Notes: a model not told the origin generated them from the sequence alone. 64,000 nucleotides of DNA from Tremella fuciformis (GCA_032768795.1 CP136499.1:248001-312000); one strand, 5' to 3'. Numbered from the stretch's first letter, positions 11,705 to 22,339 are shown. Made by a program: numbers and translations.

Positions 11705-12031
11705 TCTCAGCCCGAGACTACAGAGAGCATACGGGCTGTCTATCGAGCCGTCGCCGCCGTCGCAGACGCTCTAGACATCGCCACAGACCGAGCCGTCGCC
11801 GTCCATCGTTGCGGACGCTCGAGAGCAGTTCCTAGCCATCAGAGAAGGCTAGAGGAAGAACGAGAGCACCTCGTAAGCATACAGGGAGAGCGTCGGGCCT
11901 AGTAACAGGCGCTCTATCGCGAAAGTCGTCCCCTGTGAGGTATCGTTCCGCTGACGCACACCGTGCCGTCATATCTATCAAAATCAGCACCCCCGCGTGT
12001 GCACAGACCACCTTTACCTACCTTTATCGCG

Positions 12032-15000
12032 ATGTCTGCTACCAGAGTCAACATCGACGCGATCCCAAAGCTCTCGCATGATCCCTCGTCATATGCGCCA
12101 TGGCGGGCAGCCGTAGAAGTCGCCCTGCAGCTTGGAGACTGCTGGAATGCAGCTTTGGGCCTCGATCTCGAGCCAGGGCGCGTCGCAGCCACCGAGCGCC
12201 GCACTCGAGCTGGTTCCGTCATGCCGACAGGCTCGGATATCGGTGGGGCCATGACAAGCGAGGATAAGAAGGACTGGGAGAGGTGGCAAGCCCGAGAGAG
12301 CAGGGCGCAGGCGATGTTGAAGGGGACGGTTTCGGAGGCTGTTCGGCTCGACATTGAAGACCTGCTCGCTGCAGCCGATATGTGGCTGTATTGCGACAAG
12401 ATGCACGAGGCCGACTTGCTCGAGAATCAGAGGATCGTGCACGCCCGCCTGTGGACGCTCGATCTCCGAGGCGACGCCTCTGCGGACGAAATGAGCGCCC
12501 ATGTCGAGACGTTCTCCAAGGCGATTTCGGACGGCAAGCGCGTCGGGATCGTCCTGAGTGACATCGAGCGCGCTCAGAGGTTCCTCGCCACGATCCTGGA
12601 CCCCGCCTTCAACATCGTAAGGGCTGAATTGGCCCCTATCGCCAAGGACAAGCAGTCTTGGGCCGTTGTGCTCTCGAAATACACCACCGAGATCGCGCGA
12701 CGACGGGCTAGGCCACCTCAACGGCAAGGTAATGGAGGCGGCAAACCGCTCGCGATGGCTGTCGACCGCCGCCCGCGGTTTGAGAGAGACAAGACCAATG
12801 ACGAATGTCGACATTGCGGCAAGAGAGGCCATTGGGAGCGTGATTGCCGCAAGAAGGCTGCAGAACTGCAGCGCGGCGGTCTGCAGAGCCGCGGCGGGCG
12901 TCCTGGACGACAGAGAGGCGGCCGAGGTGAACGCAAGGTCATCCAAGACCGTCAGGACACCGCCGCCGCCGACAAGAGGATCACGATCCCGCCTAAGGCC
13001 GACTCCGGACTGCTCGCTGCAGCCCTGGAGGTTGACATGGATCCTTGGGCCGGTTTGACCGTTGCCGCCACCGAATGGGCCGAGCTCGATGACGACAGCG
13101 ACGATCGCATCGTCTTTCCCGACCAGCTCGATGACCCGTGGTTCGAGAACGAGTCTGCAGAGGCTAGTAATGACGCTCTGTTCACTGCAGACACTCTGCA
13201 GGTCGAGTCAGAGGCCGTCGAGCCCGTCTGGGTCCTTGACAGCGGAGCTACCGACCACTTGACACCGCATAGGTCGATCCTAAAGCGTGTTCGTCGTCTC
13301 GACAAGCCTCGAGTCTTTGGGCTAGCAAACGACACCGCCACAATGCAGGCCGTAGAGGTAGGCGAGATAGATCTTGTCCTGTCGTCTGGGCAACGCCTCA
13401 CGCTTCGAGATGTCTACCACGTCCCGACAGCTCGAGTCAGCCTCTGCTCCTTATCGAGGCTGCTGCGATGGGGCTGGCGAGCCGATTTGAAGGGCGACGG
13501 AGGGACGCTCGAGCGACGGCAAGAAAAACTAGCTCTGCGGAAGAAAGGCTCGCTTTGGACCGTTCGGCTCGGGACGACGCGGCCGACGATTCTGCTCACA
13601 ACTGCCGTCGACACGCGCTCGCCGCTAGAAGCTGAACATCAGCGTCTAGGTCATATAGGCGTCGAGCGGCTCAAAGAGCTGGGAAGGAAAGACCTACTCA
13701 CCGAGCCCTGGCGAACCTATAAAAACGACCCATTCGTTACAGCGGCATGCGAGGTGTGCGCCCGCACCAAGATCACCAGGCCGCCGAAGGCTGGTGACGC
13801 CCCGCTTCTCAAAGGCGGCGGCGACGGTGTCGGCGTTGATGTTGACATTACCGGGCCATTTGAGACGTCTGTCGACGGGTGTGAGAACATGCTCGTAGCC
13901 ATCGAGCGCTCAAGCAAGATCGTTGGCGTGGTCCCAATAGGCCGCAAGTCAGAGGCGTTTGACGCCCTGCGGGAATTCCTAGCCAAAATTGAGCGACAGC
14001 TCGGAGACCGTGTCCGAGTCATTCGCAGCGACGGCGGAGGCGAGTTTGACAGCCTGGAGGCCCGAGCTTTCTATCAGTCAGCGGGTATTCAACATTACAT
14101 GACGCCTAGGTACACGCCCGAGCTCAACGGGGCGGCTGAGCGGACGATACGCACCATCAAAGACATGACAGCCGCAATGCTAGCCGATAGCCGTCTGCCT
14201 CACTCCTACTGGTCGTTCGCGGCTCGATACGCAGCGGTGATCATCATGAAGCTATCTGTGTCAGCCAGGACGGGCTTATCGGCTTGGAGCGCACTCACAG
14301 GGCGGGAGAGAGGCATAGATTCCGTCCTGCGATTCGGGCAAAGGTGTCATGCGCAGATCCCGTCTCAGATCCGCCGTAAGGCGTCTTTCACGCAAGAGCG
14401 CGGCGAGGCTTGTCGAATACTCGGTCAAAGTGAGACTCAGAGCGGCTGGATTGTGCAGATCGACGCCACGGGCGAGATTGCCCATCGAAGAGACGTCAAA
14501 GTGCTCGAGATGTCGGAGGACGATGAGGCCGATGTCGGTCACGTGACCCAAAGGGACCGAGCACAGCTCATACCTGTTGGATCGATGGGAGGCAAGATCG
14601 CAAGTCATTCAAGCCAGGATGATGATAGGAATGATCTGGAGGTACCTGGAGATCAGCCTGAGTCGGGGCAAGCTCAGAAAAATGTTGCTGGGGTTGAGAC
14701 CTCGGAGGAAGAGCTCACAATCAACGATCCCGCAGTCACCGTTTCCAACACACCCGAGCAACCTCAGGTTTCCCGTCCGTCCCGTCTTCCTGTAGCCAGC
14801 AATCGTTCCAGGATCCCCGTTGCCAACCGGTGGACATATGTACCAATCGTTGAGACTCCGCCGGCACCTCCTGTGGCCACCAGTACCGCCGCGCGTCCCG
14901 TCCGCGAGAGGAAAGCGCCCTCAAAGTTCGGTGCTATCGCAGAGCGGCTGCACAGCCCTTTCGCCTTCCTCTCCGCCAACGCTGCCGACGGCCCCGTAAT

Positions 15001-17050
15001 GCCTGTAGATCCCAGGAACCTAGCCGAGGCGATGGCTAGCGACGACAGAGCAGAGTGGATTGTCGCCATGGAGAAAGAGATCGCGAACATCGAGAGTAAG
15101 GGCACGTGGCGCGAGGTAAAGTTGCCCGCAGACCGCAGAGCAGTCGGTTCGCGATGGGTATTCAAGGTCAAGACCGATGCCGACGGCCACGTCGTCAAAC
15201 ACAAGGCTAGGCTTGTCGCACAGGGCTTCTCTCAAGTGCCGGGTGTCGATTTTGAAGAGACGTTCGCACCCGTGGGCCGCTTGGGATCGCTGCGACTACT
15301 TTTAGCCATCGCTGCAGCCGACCGCATGATTGTCGCACAGGCCGACGTCGAAGGAGCGTATCTGAACAGCCCGATCGACACAGAGGTCTACATTCGGTAT
15401 CCGGACGGGATGCGGCGGAGACCAGGCTGCGACGCTCTGCTGCTCTTAAAGAGCCTGTATGGCCTGAAGCAGTCAGCAAGGAACTGGTGGGAAGAGCTAG
15501 GACGGGTCTTACGTCGACAGGGCTTCCAGAGGACGAATGGTGACTGGGGGCTGTATATGCGGCAGTCTCAAGGCCGAACCGTGCTTGTTTTGGTCTATGT
15601 CGACGACATCGTGATTGCCGCATCGTCGCAGGGGGAGATAGACGCCCTGTGGACCGCTCTCAAGGCCGAGTGGACAATCACTGTCATAGGGGAAGTCGGC
15701 ACCGTGCTCGGCATGAAGGTATCGCAGGACAAGGCTAGGCGGACGATCTGGCTGAGTCAGCCCGCATACATCGATAGGGTGCTCGAGCGCTTCCCGGAGC
15801 ACATGAATAGACGCTCACGATCGACACCGTTGCCGCAGGACGCAAGGACGAAGGTAGACGACGACGACCTAGCCGCATTAACACCTTATCAAGAGCTTGT
15901 CGGGTGTCTCTTATGGCTAGCGGGCTGCACGCGTCCGGACGTCATGTTCGCGGCCTCATACCTCTCCAGGGCACTCGCAGCACCTACCCGTCAGCATTGG
16001 GACCTCGCACAAGGCGTCCTGACTTACCTAGCCCACACACGGACTGTCGGGCTCAGGCTGGGCGGCAGTGACGGCGGGCTGCAGGGCTGGGTAGATTCGG
16101 ACTGGGCGGGTTGCAAGGACACTCGGCGGTCAACCACAGGTTGGTTGATGGAGTTCAGAGGCTCGCCGATCACCTGGTCGTCTCGCAGACAGGCCACGGT
16201 CTCGACATCGACAGTTGAGGCCGAATACATCGCTGTCGCAGAAGCAGCCAAGGAGGCGGTTTGGCTCAGGAATCTGCTCTGTGAGCTAGGACTCAAGCAG
16301 AGATCGCCAACGCCGCTTTCTTGCGACAACCAAGGGTCCATCCGACTCGCAGGACAGCCCACAACTCACTCTCGGACCAAGCACATCGACATAAAGCATC
16401 ATTTGATCCGAGAACTTGTCGACACCGGCAAGGTGACCTTGCGATACGTCAGCTCTGCAGATCAGAAGGCGGATATTCTCACAAAGTCGCTCCCGGCGGC
16501 CGCCCACGCGCGTCATTTTGAAGCCCTCGGCCTGGAGCGTCCGCCTGCCGGCGCGGAGCGCGCTGTCGTCCACCTAGTGGCCGCAATCAGCGATCTAGAA
16601 GACGTCGACGGTAGCGAGAAGACGTTGAATGACAAAGTCAGTCGCGCTCAGATTCGTCTGCCACACCACGTGGTCGTGCCAAAACGCCGAAATGCCGCTA
16701 GTCAGATCCATCAACTTGTACACCAGCAACGCTTCGCTACATGCGCACGGGCAATAAGAGACTGTATGCATGCAGGGGGAGCTGGAGAACATCAAGGAGG
16801 ATCAGGGCTACCAGCAGACACCAAGACCATTGAGATTGGTGCAGAAATGGCGGAGAACGACAGGATCGCTTCCGGGCAGCCTGAAGGAGGCAGGCCTATG
16901 GACCGTGCGACGCTCGCGACGTGCGATCTTGGGCCTATATCGTCCTGGAGCGAAGATCAGCAGGCTTGGGGATGCCCGGTGGGTCCTTGGCACAACCTCC
17001 AGACCTGTCGCGGCCACCTGCAGCCTGCAGACTTCGAGGGGGAGTGTTGA
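12032..17050 (+). CDS. gag-pol: Copia-1 Gag-Pol polyprotein
   Basis: A 1672-residue single frame from the ATG at 12032; an upstream GTG at 11963 is open but not a likely eukaryotic start. Order: Gag capsid-like region; CCHC knuckle CRHCGKRGHWERDC at about residue 259; aspartic protease LDSGATDHLT at about 403; pre-integrase HHCC (HQRLGH...CEVCARTK); integrase with D-D-E residues in VDITGPF, IRSDGGGEF and ELNGAAERT; reverse transcriptase with YVDD at about 1189; RNase H with GWVDSDWAGC, VEAEYIA and DNQGSIRL. All catalytic residues I can identify are present. There is no gag-pol frameshift or stop, so Gag:Pol ratio must be set another way. About 180 extra C-terminal residues follow the RNase H, and the stop lies 6 nt inside the 3' LTR. 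Confidence 0.92.
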   Translation: MSATRVNIDAIPKLSHDPSSYAPWRAAVEVALQLGDCWNAALGLDLEPGRVAATERRTRAGSVMPTGSDIGGAMTSEDKKDWERWQARESRAQAMLKGTVSEAVRLDIEDLLAAADMWLYCDKMHEADLLENQRIVHARLWTLDLRGDASADEMSAHVETFSKAISDGKRVGIVLSDIERAQRFLATILDPAFNIVRAELAPIAKDKQSWAVVLSKYTTEIARRRARPPQRQGNGGGKPLAMAVDRRPRFERDKTNDECRHCGKRGHWERDCRKKAAELQRGGLQSRGGRPGRQRGGRGERKVIQDRQDTAAADKRITIPPKADSGLLAAALEVDMDPWAGLTVAATEWAELDDDSDDRIVFPDQLDDPWFENESAEASNDALFTADTLQVESEAVEPVWVLDSGATDHLTPHRSILKRVRRLDKPRVFGLANDTATMQAVEVGEIDLVLSSGQRLTLRDVYHVPTARVSLCSLSRLLRWGWRADLKGDGGTLERRQEKLALRKKGSLWTVRLGTTRPTILLTTAVDTRSPLEAEHQRLGHIGVERLKELGRKDLLTEPWRTYKNDPFVTAACEVCARTKITRPPKAGDAPLLKGGGDGVGVDVDITGPFETSVDGCENMLVAIERSSKIVGVVPIGRKSEAFDALREFLAKIERQLGDRVRVIRSDGGGEFDSLEARAFYQSAGIQHYMTPRYTPELNGAAERTIRTIKDMTAAMLADSRLPHSYWSFAARYAAVIIMKLSVSARTGLSAWSALTGRERGIDSVLRFGQRCHAQIPSQIRRKASFTQERGEACRILGQSETQSGWIVQIDATGEIAHRRDVKVLEMSEDDEADVGHVTQRDRAQLIPVGSMGGKIASHSSQDDDRNDLEVPGDQPESGQAQKNVAGVETSEEELTINDPAVTVSNTPEQPQVSRPSRLPVASNRSRIPVANRWTYVPIVETPPAPPVATSTAARPVRERKAPSKFGAIAERLHSPFAFLSANAADGPVMPVDPRNLAEAMASDDRAEWIVAMEKEIANIESKGTWREVKLPADRRAVGSRWVFKVKTDADGHVVKHKARLVAQGFSQVPGVDFEETFAPVGRLGSLRLLLAIAAADRMIVAQADVEGAYLNSPIDTEVYIRYPDGMRRRPGCDALLLLKSLYGLKQSARNWWEELGRVLRRQGFQRTNGDWGLYMRQSQGRTVLVLVYVDDIVIAASSQGEIDALWTALKAEWTITVIGEVGTVLGMKVSQDKARRTIWLSQPAYIDRVLERFPEHMNRRSRSTPLPQDARTKVDDDDLAALTPYQELVGCLLWLAGCTRPDVMFAASYLSRALAAPTRQHWDLAQGVLTYLAHTRTVGLRLGGSDGGLQGWVDSDWAGCKDTRRSTTGWLMEFRGSPITWSSRRQATVSTSTVEAEYIAVAEAAKEAVWLRNLLCELGLKQRSPTPLSCDNQGSIRLAGQPTTHSRTKHIDIKHHLIRELVDTGKVTLRYVSSADQKADILTKSLPAAAHARHFEALGLERPPAGAERAVVHLVAAISDLEDVDGSEKTLNDKVSRAQIRLPHHVVVPKRRNAASQIHQLVHQQRFATCARAIRDCMHAGGAGEHQGGSGLPADTKTIEIGAEMAENDRIASGQPEGGRPMDRATLATCDLGPISSWSEDQQAWGCPVGPWHNLQTCRGHLQPADFEGEC

Positions 17051-17198
17051 ACAATAGGCCCCGAGACGCCTCATAGGGTCAGAATTGCCTCTTGCGGCCA
17101 AATGAGTAACCTTATGTAGATGGCTTGAGCAGAGCGACAGCTCATAAGTAGAGAACTGCAGAGATGGACGAATGCATGGCTCTCATCGTTGTGTAACA
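17045..17198 (+). repeat. Copia-1 3' LTR
   Basis: 154 bp, equal to the 5' LTR as read. It contains the polyprotein stop codon and is followed by the ATCAA target duplication. Confidence 0.92.
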
Positions 17199-17247
17199 AT
17201 CAATGCCTTGACACTCGACTGGCCGGTCACTTTTGTTTAACAGAGAC

Positions 17248-18263
17248 CGTGTCTACGGAGCACCAGATGCACGATGTCATGACTGCACCTCAGGCAGAAC
17301 AGCTGCATGATGTCATGACTATGATCAGATACCAACCTATTACCTCGGGTCATCAACTTGACGGCATCACTCCTTCGAACTATGATGTCAGACATCGACC
17401 GATGTTATCACTTCCTCGCTATCGATGAAATTAAGCTCCAACTGTTACTGTAAGAAGTAATTGCGATATGAGGATTCCGATGTAGGTTCACTTCGATGTG
17501 GAAAACAGTTGGATGAACAGGAAAAACATGGATGCGTGAAAAAGATATATGCCCTGTACTTTCTTCCGTAGTTCTCTTTTCTGAACACCAAATGCTGATT
17601 TGGATTGGGACCGGGGACAAGAGGCGAGACTCTTCTAGACTGCAAGCTTTTATCCGGATTGAGTACGCTGATGCGGGAGAGGCGAGTCATAAGAATGAAT
17701 GACAGGCCAATCCAGGTTCCGCGAATGAACCCAACGTCTTCCGTGTGAATCAGCACCAGGCCTACCCGGTGATGACGCGATCGCTGAGGGCGGGCCTACT
17801 TGGACGGGGAGTAGCAGTGCCAAACCTGAAAGCGGGAACTGAGGCGAGAATGTCGATGTGGCCGCACATGTGGGAAAAGAATTTGATCTCGCCCTTAGCG
17901 AGAGCGCGCCGGATCGGGCACAGATGTTGGTTTGGGGGGCGAACAGAGCGCTGCGAGGGACCTGTCGTTGGTGGTGCCCCGGGGAGAGGGGGTGCAGGGG
18001 GGGTTGCCGCGTGAGGAAGCACGACTTTCCACAGTCCTAATTTTCCTGTCAACTGCATGACGGGGCCGGAGCGAGTGTTTCACACCAATCCCCCCTCGCA
18101 TCCGGGTTAGAGACGGTGTTGGCGGAGCGCGTTCGGCCTTCGCGATCACGTGACCGTTCCTCTGCTCGTCGTACGAGCGGCGGTGGGGAGCAAATGGCCA
18201 GGGGGGCATCTCAACAACGGCTGATGCGGCAGATGAAGGTAGCACAATGGGCGAGTGTGGTGT
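17248..18263. other. No gene supported
   Basis: Between the 59-bp repeat and the next LTR-like repeat. A minus-strand frame around 17762-17960 looks mildly protein-like (RRALAKGEIKFFSHMCGHID) but has no start, splice partners or recognisable domain. Confidence 0.3.
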
Positions 18264-18380
18264 TGTCACGACTGACCAAAGTAATGGGTCTCTGGTGCCC
18301 GCTGACCAAAAGGTACAAAACTCGCAGGTTGTCTGGCTCATGCCGAGTCCCGTTATGACCTAGCCGCCGTGGTCCTGACA
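18264..18380 (-). repeat. Small solo-LTR-like repeat, copy 1
   Basis: TGTCACGACTG...GGTCCTGACA, with GACCAAAAGGTACAA and GAGTCCCGTTATGACCTAG inside. Related copies are at 20124-20229 (same orientation) and 61799-61908 (reverse complement). Flanks GGTGT and GGTGA agree at four of five positions, suggesting an eroded 5-bp target duplication. From 18381 to 19278 there is no gene I can support; a minus-strand frame at 18399-18695 is short and unrecognised. Confidence 0.5.
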
Positions 18381-19278
18381 GGTGACAGGTGTGAGCCGTC
18401 AGGGGTGCGAGCTATGCCAGGGAGGGAGGAAACCCCAGTGGACTGACGCTTCGTCACAGACAGCAACCAGGTAGACGAGGACGACATGGTCGACTTGGGT
18501 CTTAGAAGCGGCTTGTCCTTGTGAGAGAGCGACCAGAAGCTCTGGTGGGTGCTGGACTGTTGCAGGGTACTTGCAATTTGTGTGGTGCGATTGATGGGGG
18601 TTCTTTGACCCTAGGGCCCTCGAGGTGGCATTCCGGTCCGTAGGGAAGCATGTCCTTGGCGTATGGTATGTGTTGTTGTAGCCCGGCGATGCCAAGCAAT
18701 TGGAAGCGGAACCCGACCCGCGCGTTGATAGTTCTAAAGAGACCTTCTCAAAAACCCCCGCATAGATTGTTCTTCCATTGATAGAGCTCGACGGAGCAAG
18801 ATACTTGGTGTAGGTCGACTCATAGTCGTGCCAGCTGGTGGCTGCCCTTGATGCACAGACTGGAGTAGGACTACGAAGACCACCGCACTACCGTCTCTCA
18901 ATGTCCCCGACAATGACTCTCGATCCTCCCCACCGTCTCCGCAAGACCACATGACAAAAAGCCGGAATAAACGCGAGACATGGTAAACCCTCATCCCATA
19001 TGCGGACGCTGCTCTCTTGTTTATAGCTCTTGTTCTGATTGTCATCTGATAACGTCTCATGGGGATCCATGTCGTCACCCGTGCCCTTGGCTGTGATCAG
19101 CTTGGTCACCAGCTACGAGCGAGTCACAAGTCACGACGCACAGCGAATAAGTTCCTCACTCGGTCTGCATGCAGGAGAACCGTCAATTTTAGCTGTACGT
19201 TGCGTTGTCAAAAACGCGTCTGATGTCAGTTGGATCGCAGTACGAATGACGATCCCTAGGCGCAATGACTCGGTAGCA

Positions 19279-19450
19279 TATTAAACAACAGAACGATGAA
19301 CGCCTTGGGGCCCCCGGAACTGCCTTTTTGGGCAAGGTGTTGTGGGAAAACAATAGGACGGCGGCCCTGCTGTTGTCCACAGGCCATCCGACTCATATCT
19401 ATACATGTAGACTCGGCCCCGGGAGGGCGAATGCCACACTCATTGTAGCA
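19279..19450 (+). repeat. Eroded copia-type solo LTR
   Basis: Reads in the Copia-1 orientation: TATTAAACAACAGAACGATG with GAACGCC, then CTGCCTTTTTGGGCA, ACAATAGGACGG, ATATCTATACATG and ACTCATTGTAGCA. These blocks match in order the reverse complement of the solo LTRs at 20446 and 59136, with many substitutions. GTAGCA occurs just before it (19273-19278) and at its end (19445-19450). This is the oldest-looking member of the family here. Confidence 0.5.
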
Positions 19451-19737
19451 TGCCTCTCATGTAATAAACCTCGGGGTACACCTGAGCCCTGCTGCTTAAG
19501 GATGATTCCGACTCCATAGAGACCACCGCCTGGGTGACCTGGCATCAAACCCACGTGAGCAGAACGCTCGATGCTTTTGGCCATCGTTCATGTCTGTATG
19601 ATGATCATCTCGCCAACGCATCTCCCACTTTGGACAACCGAAGCATTCCAGGCTATCTGGACACGGCCTGTGGGTATCCGGTCAGGCAAGACCAGTTCGT
19701 TCAGTTGTGCTCCACGTGGTCGCACCGCGGTCTTGCG

Positions 19738-19762
19738 CCCCCCCCCCCCCCCCCCCCCCCCC
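19738..19762. repeat. Homopolymer C tract, 25 nt
   Basis: Uninterrupted run of 25 C, preceded by GGTCTTGCG. It is the longest of three such tracts in the window. Confidence 0.9.
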
Positions 19763-20123
19763 AAGGGCTCGGTGGACCAGCAGTCGACTACAGTCTTGTC
19801 GATCAAGAGGTCCTGTGGCAGGCATCATTGGATCTCTAATTGACCTACGAGAGTCCCTGCGACCGTCCTAGTCCAAGCTGTCTCATGACTCGGACTCGCC
19901 GTTGCCTTTCTCTCCGCCTAGCGGAAGACCCACAATCCGTGTATTGAGCAGGTAGGTCAAGACTTCTTGTGCAAGGTCCCTTGACGAGGGCTCTGAGAAT
20001 TTGTAATGCGCCAGACTTGTTGTCTGGCCGAATACAGCCATGTGGCCCCAGGAGCCTCCCGCTAAGATCTTCTCGTCACCTGAAGCGTCGATCTTGATAT
20101 ATGAAGCAAAGAGCGGAATCGTC

Positions 20124-20229
20124 ACGACCAAAGTAACGGGTCTCTGGTAACAACTGACCAAAAGGTACAATACTCGCAGATCGACCGCTTGATCTCGAGT
20201 CCCGTTATAACCTAGGCGTGGTTCTGACA
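20124..20229 (-). repeat. Small solo-LTR-like repeat, copy 2
   Basis: Shares GACCAAAGTAACGGGTCTCT, GACCAAAAGGTACAA and GAGTCCCGTTATAACCTAG with 18264-18380 and with the reverse complement of 61799-61908, and ends GGTTCTGACA. I found no duplication at its flanks. Confidence 0.5.
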
Positions 20230-20445
20230 GGAATAGACCGCCTTGCCTTGTCCTGCAACACGTGGTTTCCGATGTCTCCTGTCATGATGCCCGTGCCCAT
20301 TCACTTATGAATCCCACAGCTTGTCCATCTCGCCTTGCGTATGGGGTCCAGCATCTTTCACCAGCTCCCCGCTGAGTCCCTGTAACCGTACAGGCCTTTG
20401 AAGAGCTACAGACCCTCACAGTCCGCCGGCCATGGGAGCATTTCT

Positions 20446-20621
20446 TGTTACAAAATGAGCGTGGTATGCATCGCCCTCTTGGGGCCGAATGTACATATAT
20501 ATCAAGCAGTCAGACGGCCTGTGCGCAGCAGCATCGCCGTCGTCTTATTGTTCTCCTCCGCATCCTGCCCAAAGAGGCAATTCTGTCCCTATGAGGCGTT
20601 CACGGTGCTTATTGTTCAACA
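20446..20621 (-). mobile_element. Solo LTR (copia family), 176 bp
   Basis: TGTTACAAAATGAGCG...TTATTGTTCAACA, flanked by perfect 5-bp duplications TTTCT (20441-20445 and 20622-20626). In the minus orientation it starts TGTTGAACAATAAG, close to the Copia-1 LTR. Closely related copies lie at 59136, 59798 and 61451. An internal TATATA word on the minus strand may be the promoter box. Confidence 0.85.
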
Positions 20622-21599
20622 TTTCTTGGAGATACCAGATGTTCTGTACACCTCGGAGCCGACTGGAGCAGCTTGGTAGGCTCCATCAATGACGCCAATA
20701 TTCCCTGTAGGTTATAGGAACCAACAATCTGGCAGGAACCCCAAGGATACACGTAAGATCACGTCCGGCAACTGCTAGAAGCCCAGGACACCGGTTGCGG
20801 TCCGAGAGGGTCTTTACCTCGAAGAGCCATTGACAGCCCACCGCTCTGCGGCCTACGGGAGGCTTCAACTCACGCCACGTCCCTTCCTATTTCATTCTAC
20901 ATCGCGCCTGTCGATACGGCGCCGTCATAGCGAGCCAGGGCTCCTGGGAGGCAAATCATCCATCGCGTCGGCGAGGAGACAAGAAGGCGAGACGGTGGTT
21001 GATCGCTCGAACAGCCGCCAGCGCCCTCAGCCTTGCAGAGCTTTCCTCTTGCTAACCGCAAGTATGACGAGGAGTCATGCAACAGCTTCGAAATCGCATC
21101 CGCGTCGACTCTCGGGGCAGACATGGCAACAAGGTATCTAGGTAAAGAGTGGTTTCTGCACACTCAAAAGGAGGGGGTATATGTGCGTGTGTAGATGGTG
21201 TGATGACGATAGACGAACGATATGTTGCAGAGGACGCCTGTTCAGATAGAGCGCCTTTAATTCTGCCCGACCCTATCTCTATATGTGCTTACGGTGTGTT
21301 CCGGTCTTCCATCTTTATTTCAAGCCTTCTCTGACAGCTAAGAATTACTCTCTTCCATTTTCGACGATGTATGTGCGGCGACAGCTCGTCGGTGCTTGCC
21401 TCAGAGGGTCGTATACCAGAGCGTTCGCGGCGGCAGCGGCTGTCTAGGAAGTGTGTGTCCTCTCGATGGACCTTGCTCTGTCAAACGATCATGAGAGCAA
21501 TTCCTGCACGCATGTGTCGTGGTCGTCGCGGCGGGCTGTGCGCATGAAGCGTTCTCGAGATCTGTTGTCTGGCAGACGCCGTCTTGCACGGCCAGGTGT

Positions 21600-21790
21600 T
21601 TCAATGGTAATCACCTGGGTACGACGCAAAACCTTCATACTGCACCTCTAGGAGGTATAACTGTACCACCTGGGCATGCACCAAAACCGTCATTCTGCAC
21701 CTGTAGAGGGTACAAGTGTACCGCCTATGGCACAAAACCGTCATTTGGCCCCTTCAAGGGGTATGAATGTACTACCTGCAGCCAGGGCGG
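21600..21790 (-). repeat. Degenerate copies of the 55-bp minisatellite unit
   Basis: About three diverged units with GGTATAACTGTACCACCTGG, GGTACAAGTGTACCGCC and GGTATGAATGTACTACC cores, separated by CAAAACCGTCAT spacers. They have the same orientation as the copies at 8095-8275 and sit just upstream of the Fic-like frame. Confidence 0.6.
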
Positions 21791-21860
21791 TGATCCCAAT
21801 GGCCCCAAAGCCCGCGATAGGCAGCCCTCCTTGTGCGAAACGTACATTTCCGAACCCCTC

Positions 21861-22325
21861 ATGAAACGCACCGTCGCACTCGACGGGTCTGTAGCAACCC
21901 GGGTAACCAAGGCGGAAACTGCCCTCGGTGCACTCAGCACCAAAACAATTGCGCGTTTCTTGCTGCGCACCGAGCCTGTGGCGTCGTCGCGCTATGAAAG
22001 CTTGGAGATTGGCGCGCGTGAACTGCTGCGCGCTCAGGCAGAGCGGCGTATGCATGAGAAACCGCGAGATGTCACCGCTGTCGAGGTGTCAGGCAACATC
22101 GAGGACATCGTGCATAGTCTGTTTGCAGCAGGGCCACACGACCCCGTCACGCTCGATATCCTACCGAAGACGCACCGCAGAATGCTCTCGGGGCGGCCCG
22201 TAAACCGTATACTGATCACCTGCGGAGCTAGCAAAACTGGATTGGTGGGAGCAAACTACACGCCGCTGGGACGCGACTCGATGGTTGTGCACGTATGTCT
22301 CCCATTGAAGGACTTTTGCGACTAA
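21861..22325 (+). pseudogene. Fic-family protein, N-terminal fragment without catalytic motif
   Basis: An open frame of 154 residues from the ATG at 21861. Residues 35-58 (LRTEPVASSRYESLEIGARE region) fit the Fic N-terminal helix pattern of R-EA-ASS-IEG. Residues 70-80 (DVTAVEVSGNI) fit the D-TA-EV-GN block. Residues about 105-150 (a THRRMLSGRPV helix, then VGANYTPLG) fit the L-iHr-Ll and w-G--yvPP stretch. The frame ends before the HPFxDGNGR signature that Fic enzymes use to transfer AMP, so no activity is expected. These multi-domain Fic proteins are typically bacterial, which suggests transfer followed by truncation. The name rests on motif order only. The frame is open upstream to 21519 across the minisatellite copies. 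Confidence 0.5.
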
Positions 22326-22339
22326 GGCCCAGGACTCGG

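Larger units (their letters stand above)
11535..17198 (+). mobile_element. Copia-1, complete Ty1/copia LTR retrotransposon
   Basis: A 5664-bp element with 154-bp LTRs (11535-11688 and 17045-17198) that I read as identical. Each begins TGTTGAACA and ends TGTGTAACA. The flanks carry a perfect 5-bp target duplication ATCAA (11530-11534 and 17199-17203). A purine tract TCGAGGGGGAG (17034-17044) abuts the 3' LTR. One long open frame covers Gag and Pol. Matching LTRs, an intact frame and a clean duplication mean recent insertion; the element may still be active. Confidence 0.92.
11515..17242 (-). mobile_element. 59-bp TGTTA...TAACA repeat, split by Copia-1
   Basis: Removing Copia-1 and one copy of its ATCAA duplication joins 11515-11534 to 17204-17242, giving a 59-bp sequence with TGTTAC at one end and TTTAACA at the other. 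It is flanked by a perfect 5-bp duplication GAGAC (11510-11514 and 17243-17247). The reverse complement of the same 59 bp lies uninterrupted at 29294-29352. A longer diverged relative begins near 24378. TG...CA ends plus a 5-bp duplication suggest a very small solo LTR or similar non-autonomous element. Confidence 0.6.
19883..21163 (-). pseudogene. Decayed Copia-1-like element, minus strand, in pieces
   Basis: Minus-strand frames match Copia-1 in order. A Gag start with MSAPRVDADAISKLLHDSSS lies near 21120-21060 (Copia-1: MSATRVNIDAIPKLSHDPSS). An RT piece with VGRRAVGCQWLFEVKT lies near 20860-20810. An RNase H junction piece with DLAQEVLTYLLNTRIVGLPL lies near 19990-19920. Most of the body is deleted, and the remnant was later hit by the solo LTR at 20446 and the LTR-like repeat at 20124. 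Confidence 0.65.

Noticed and set aside
15207..15623. Long minus-strand frames opposite the Copia-1 RT
   Set aside because: Shadow frames of a GC-rich coding sequence; the plus strand carries all the RT motifs.
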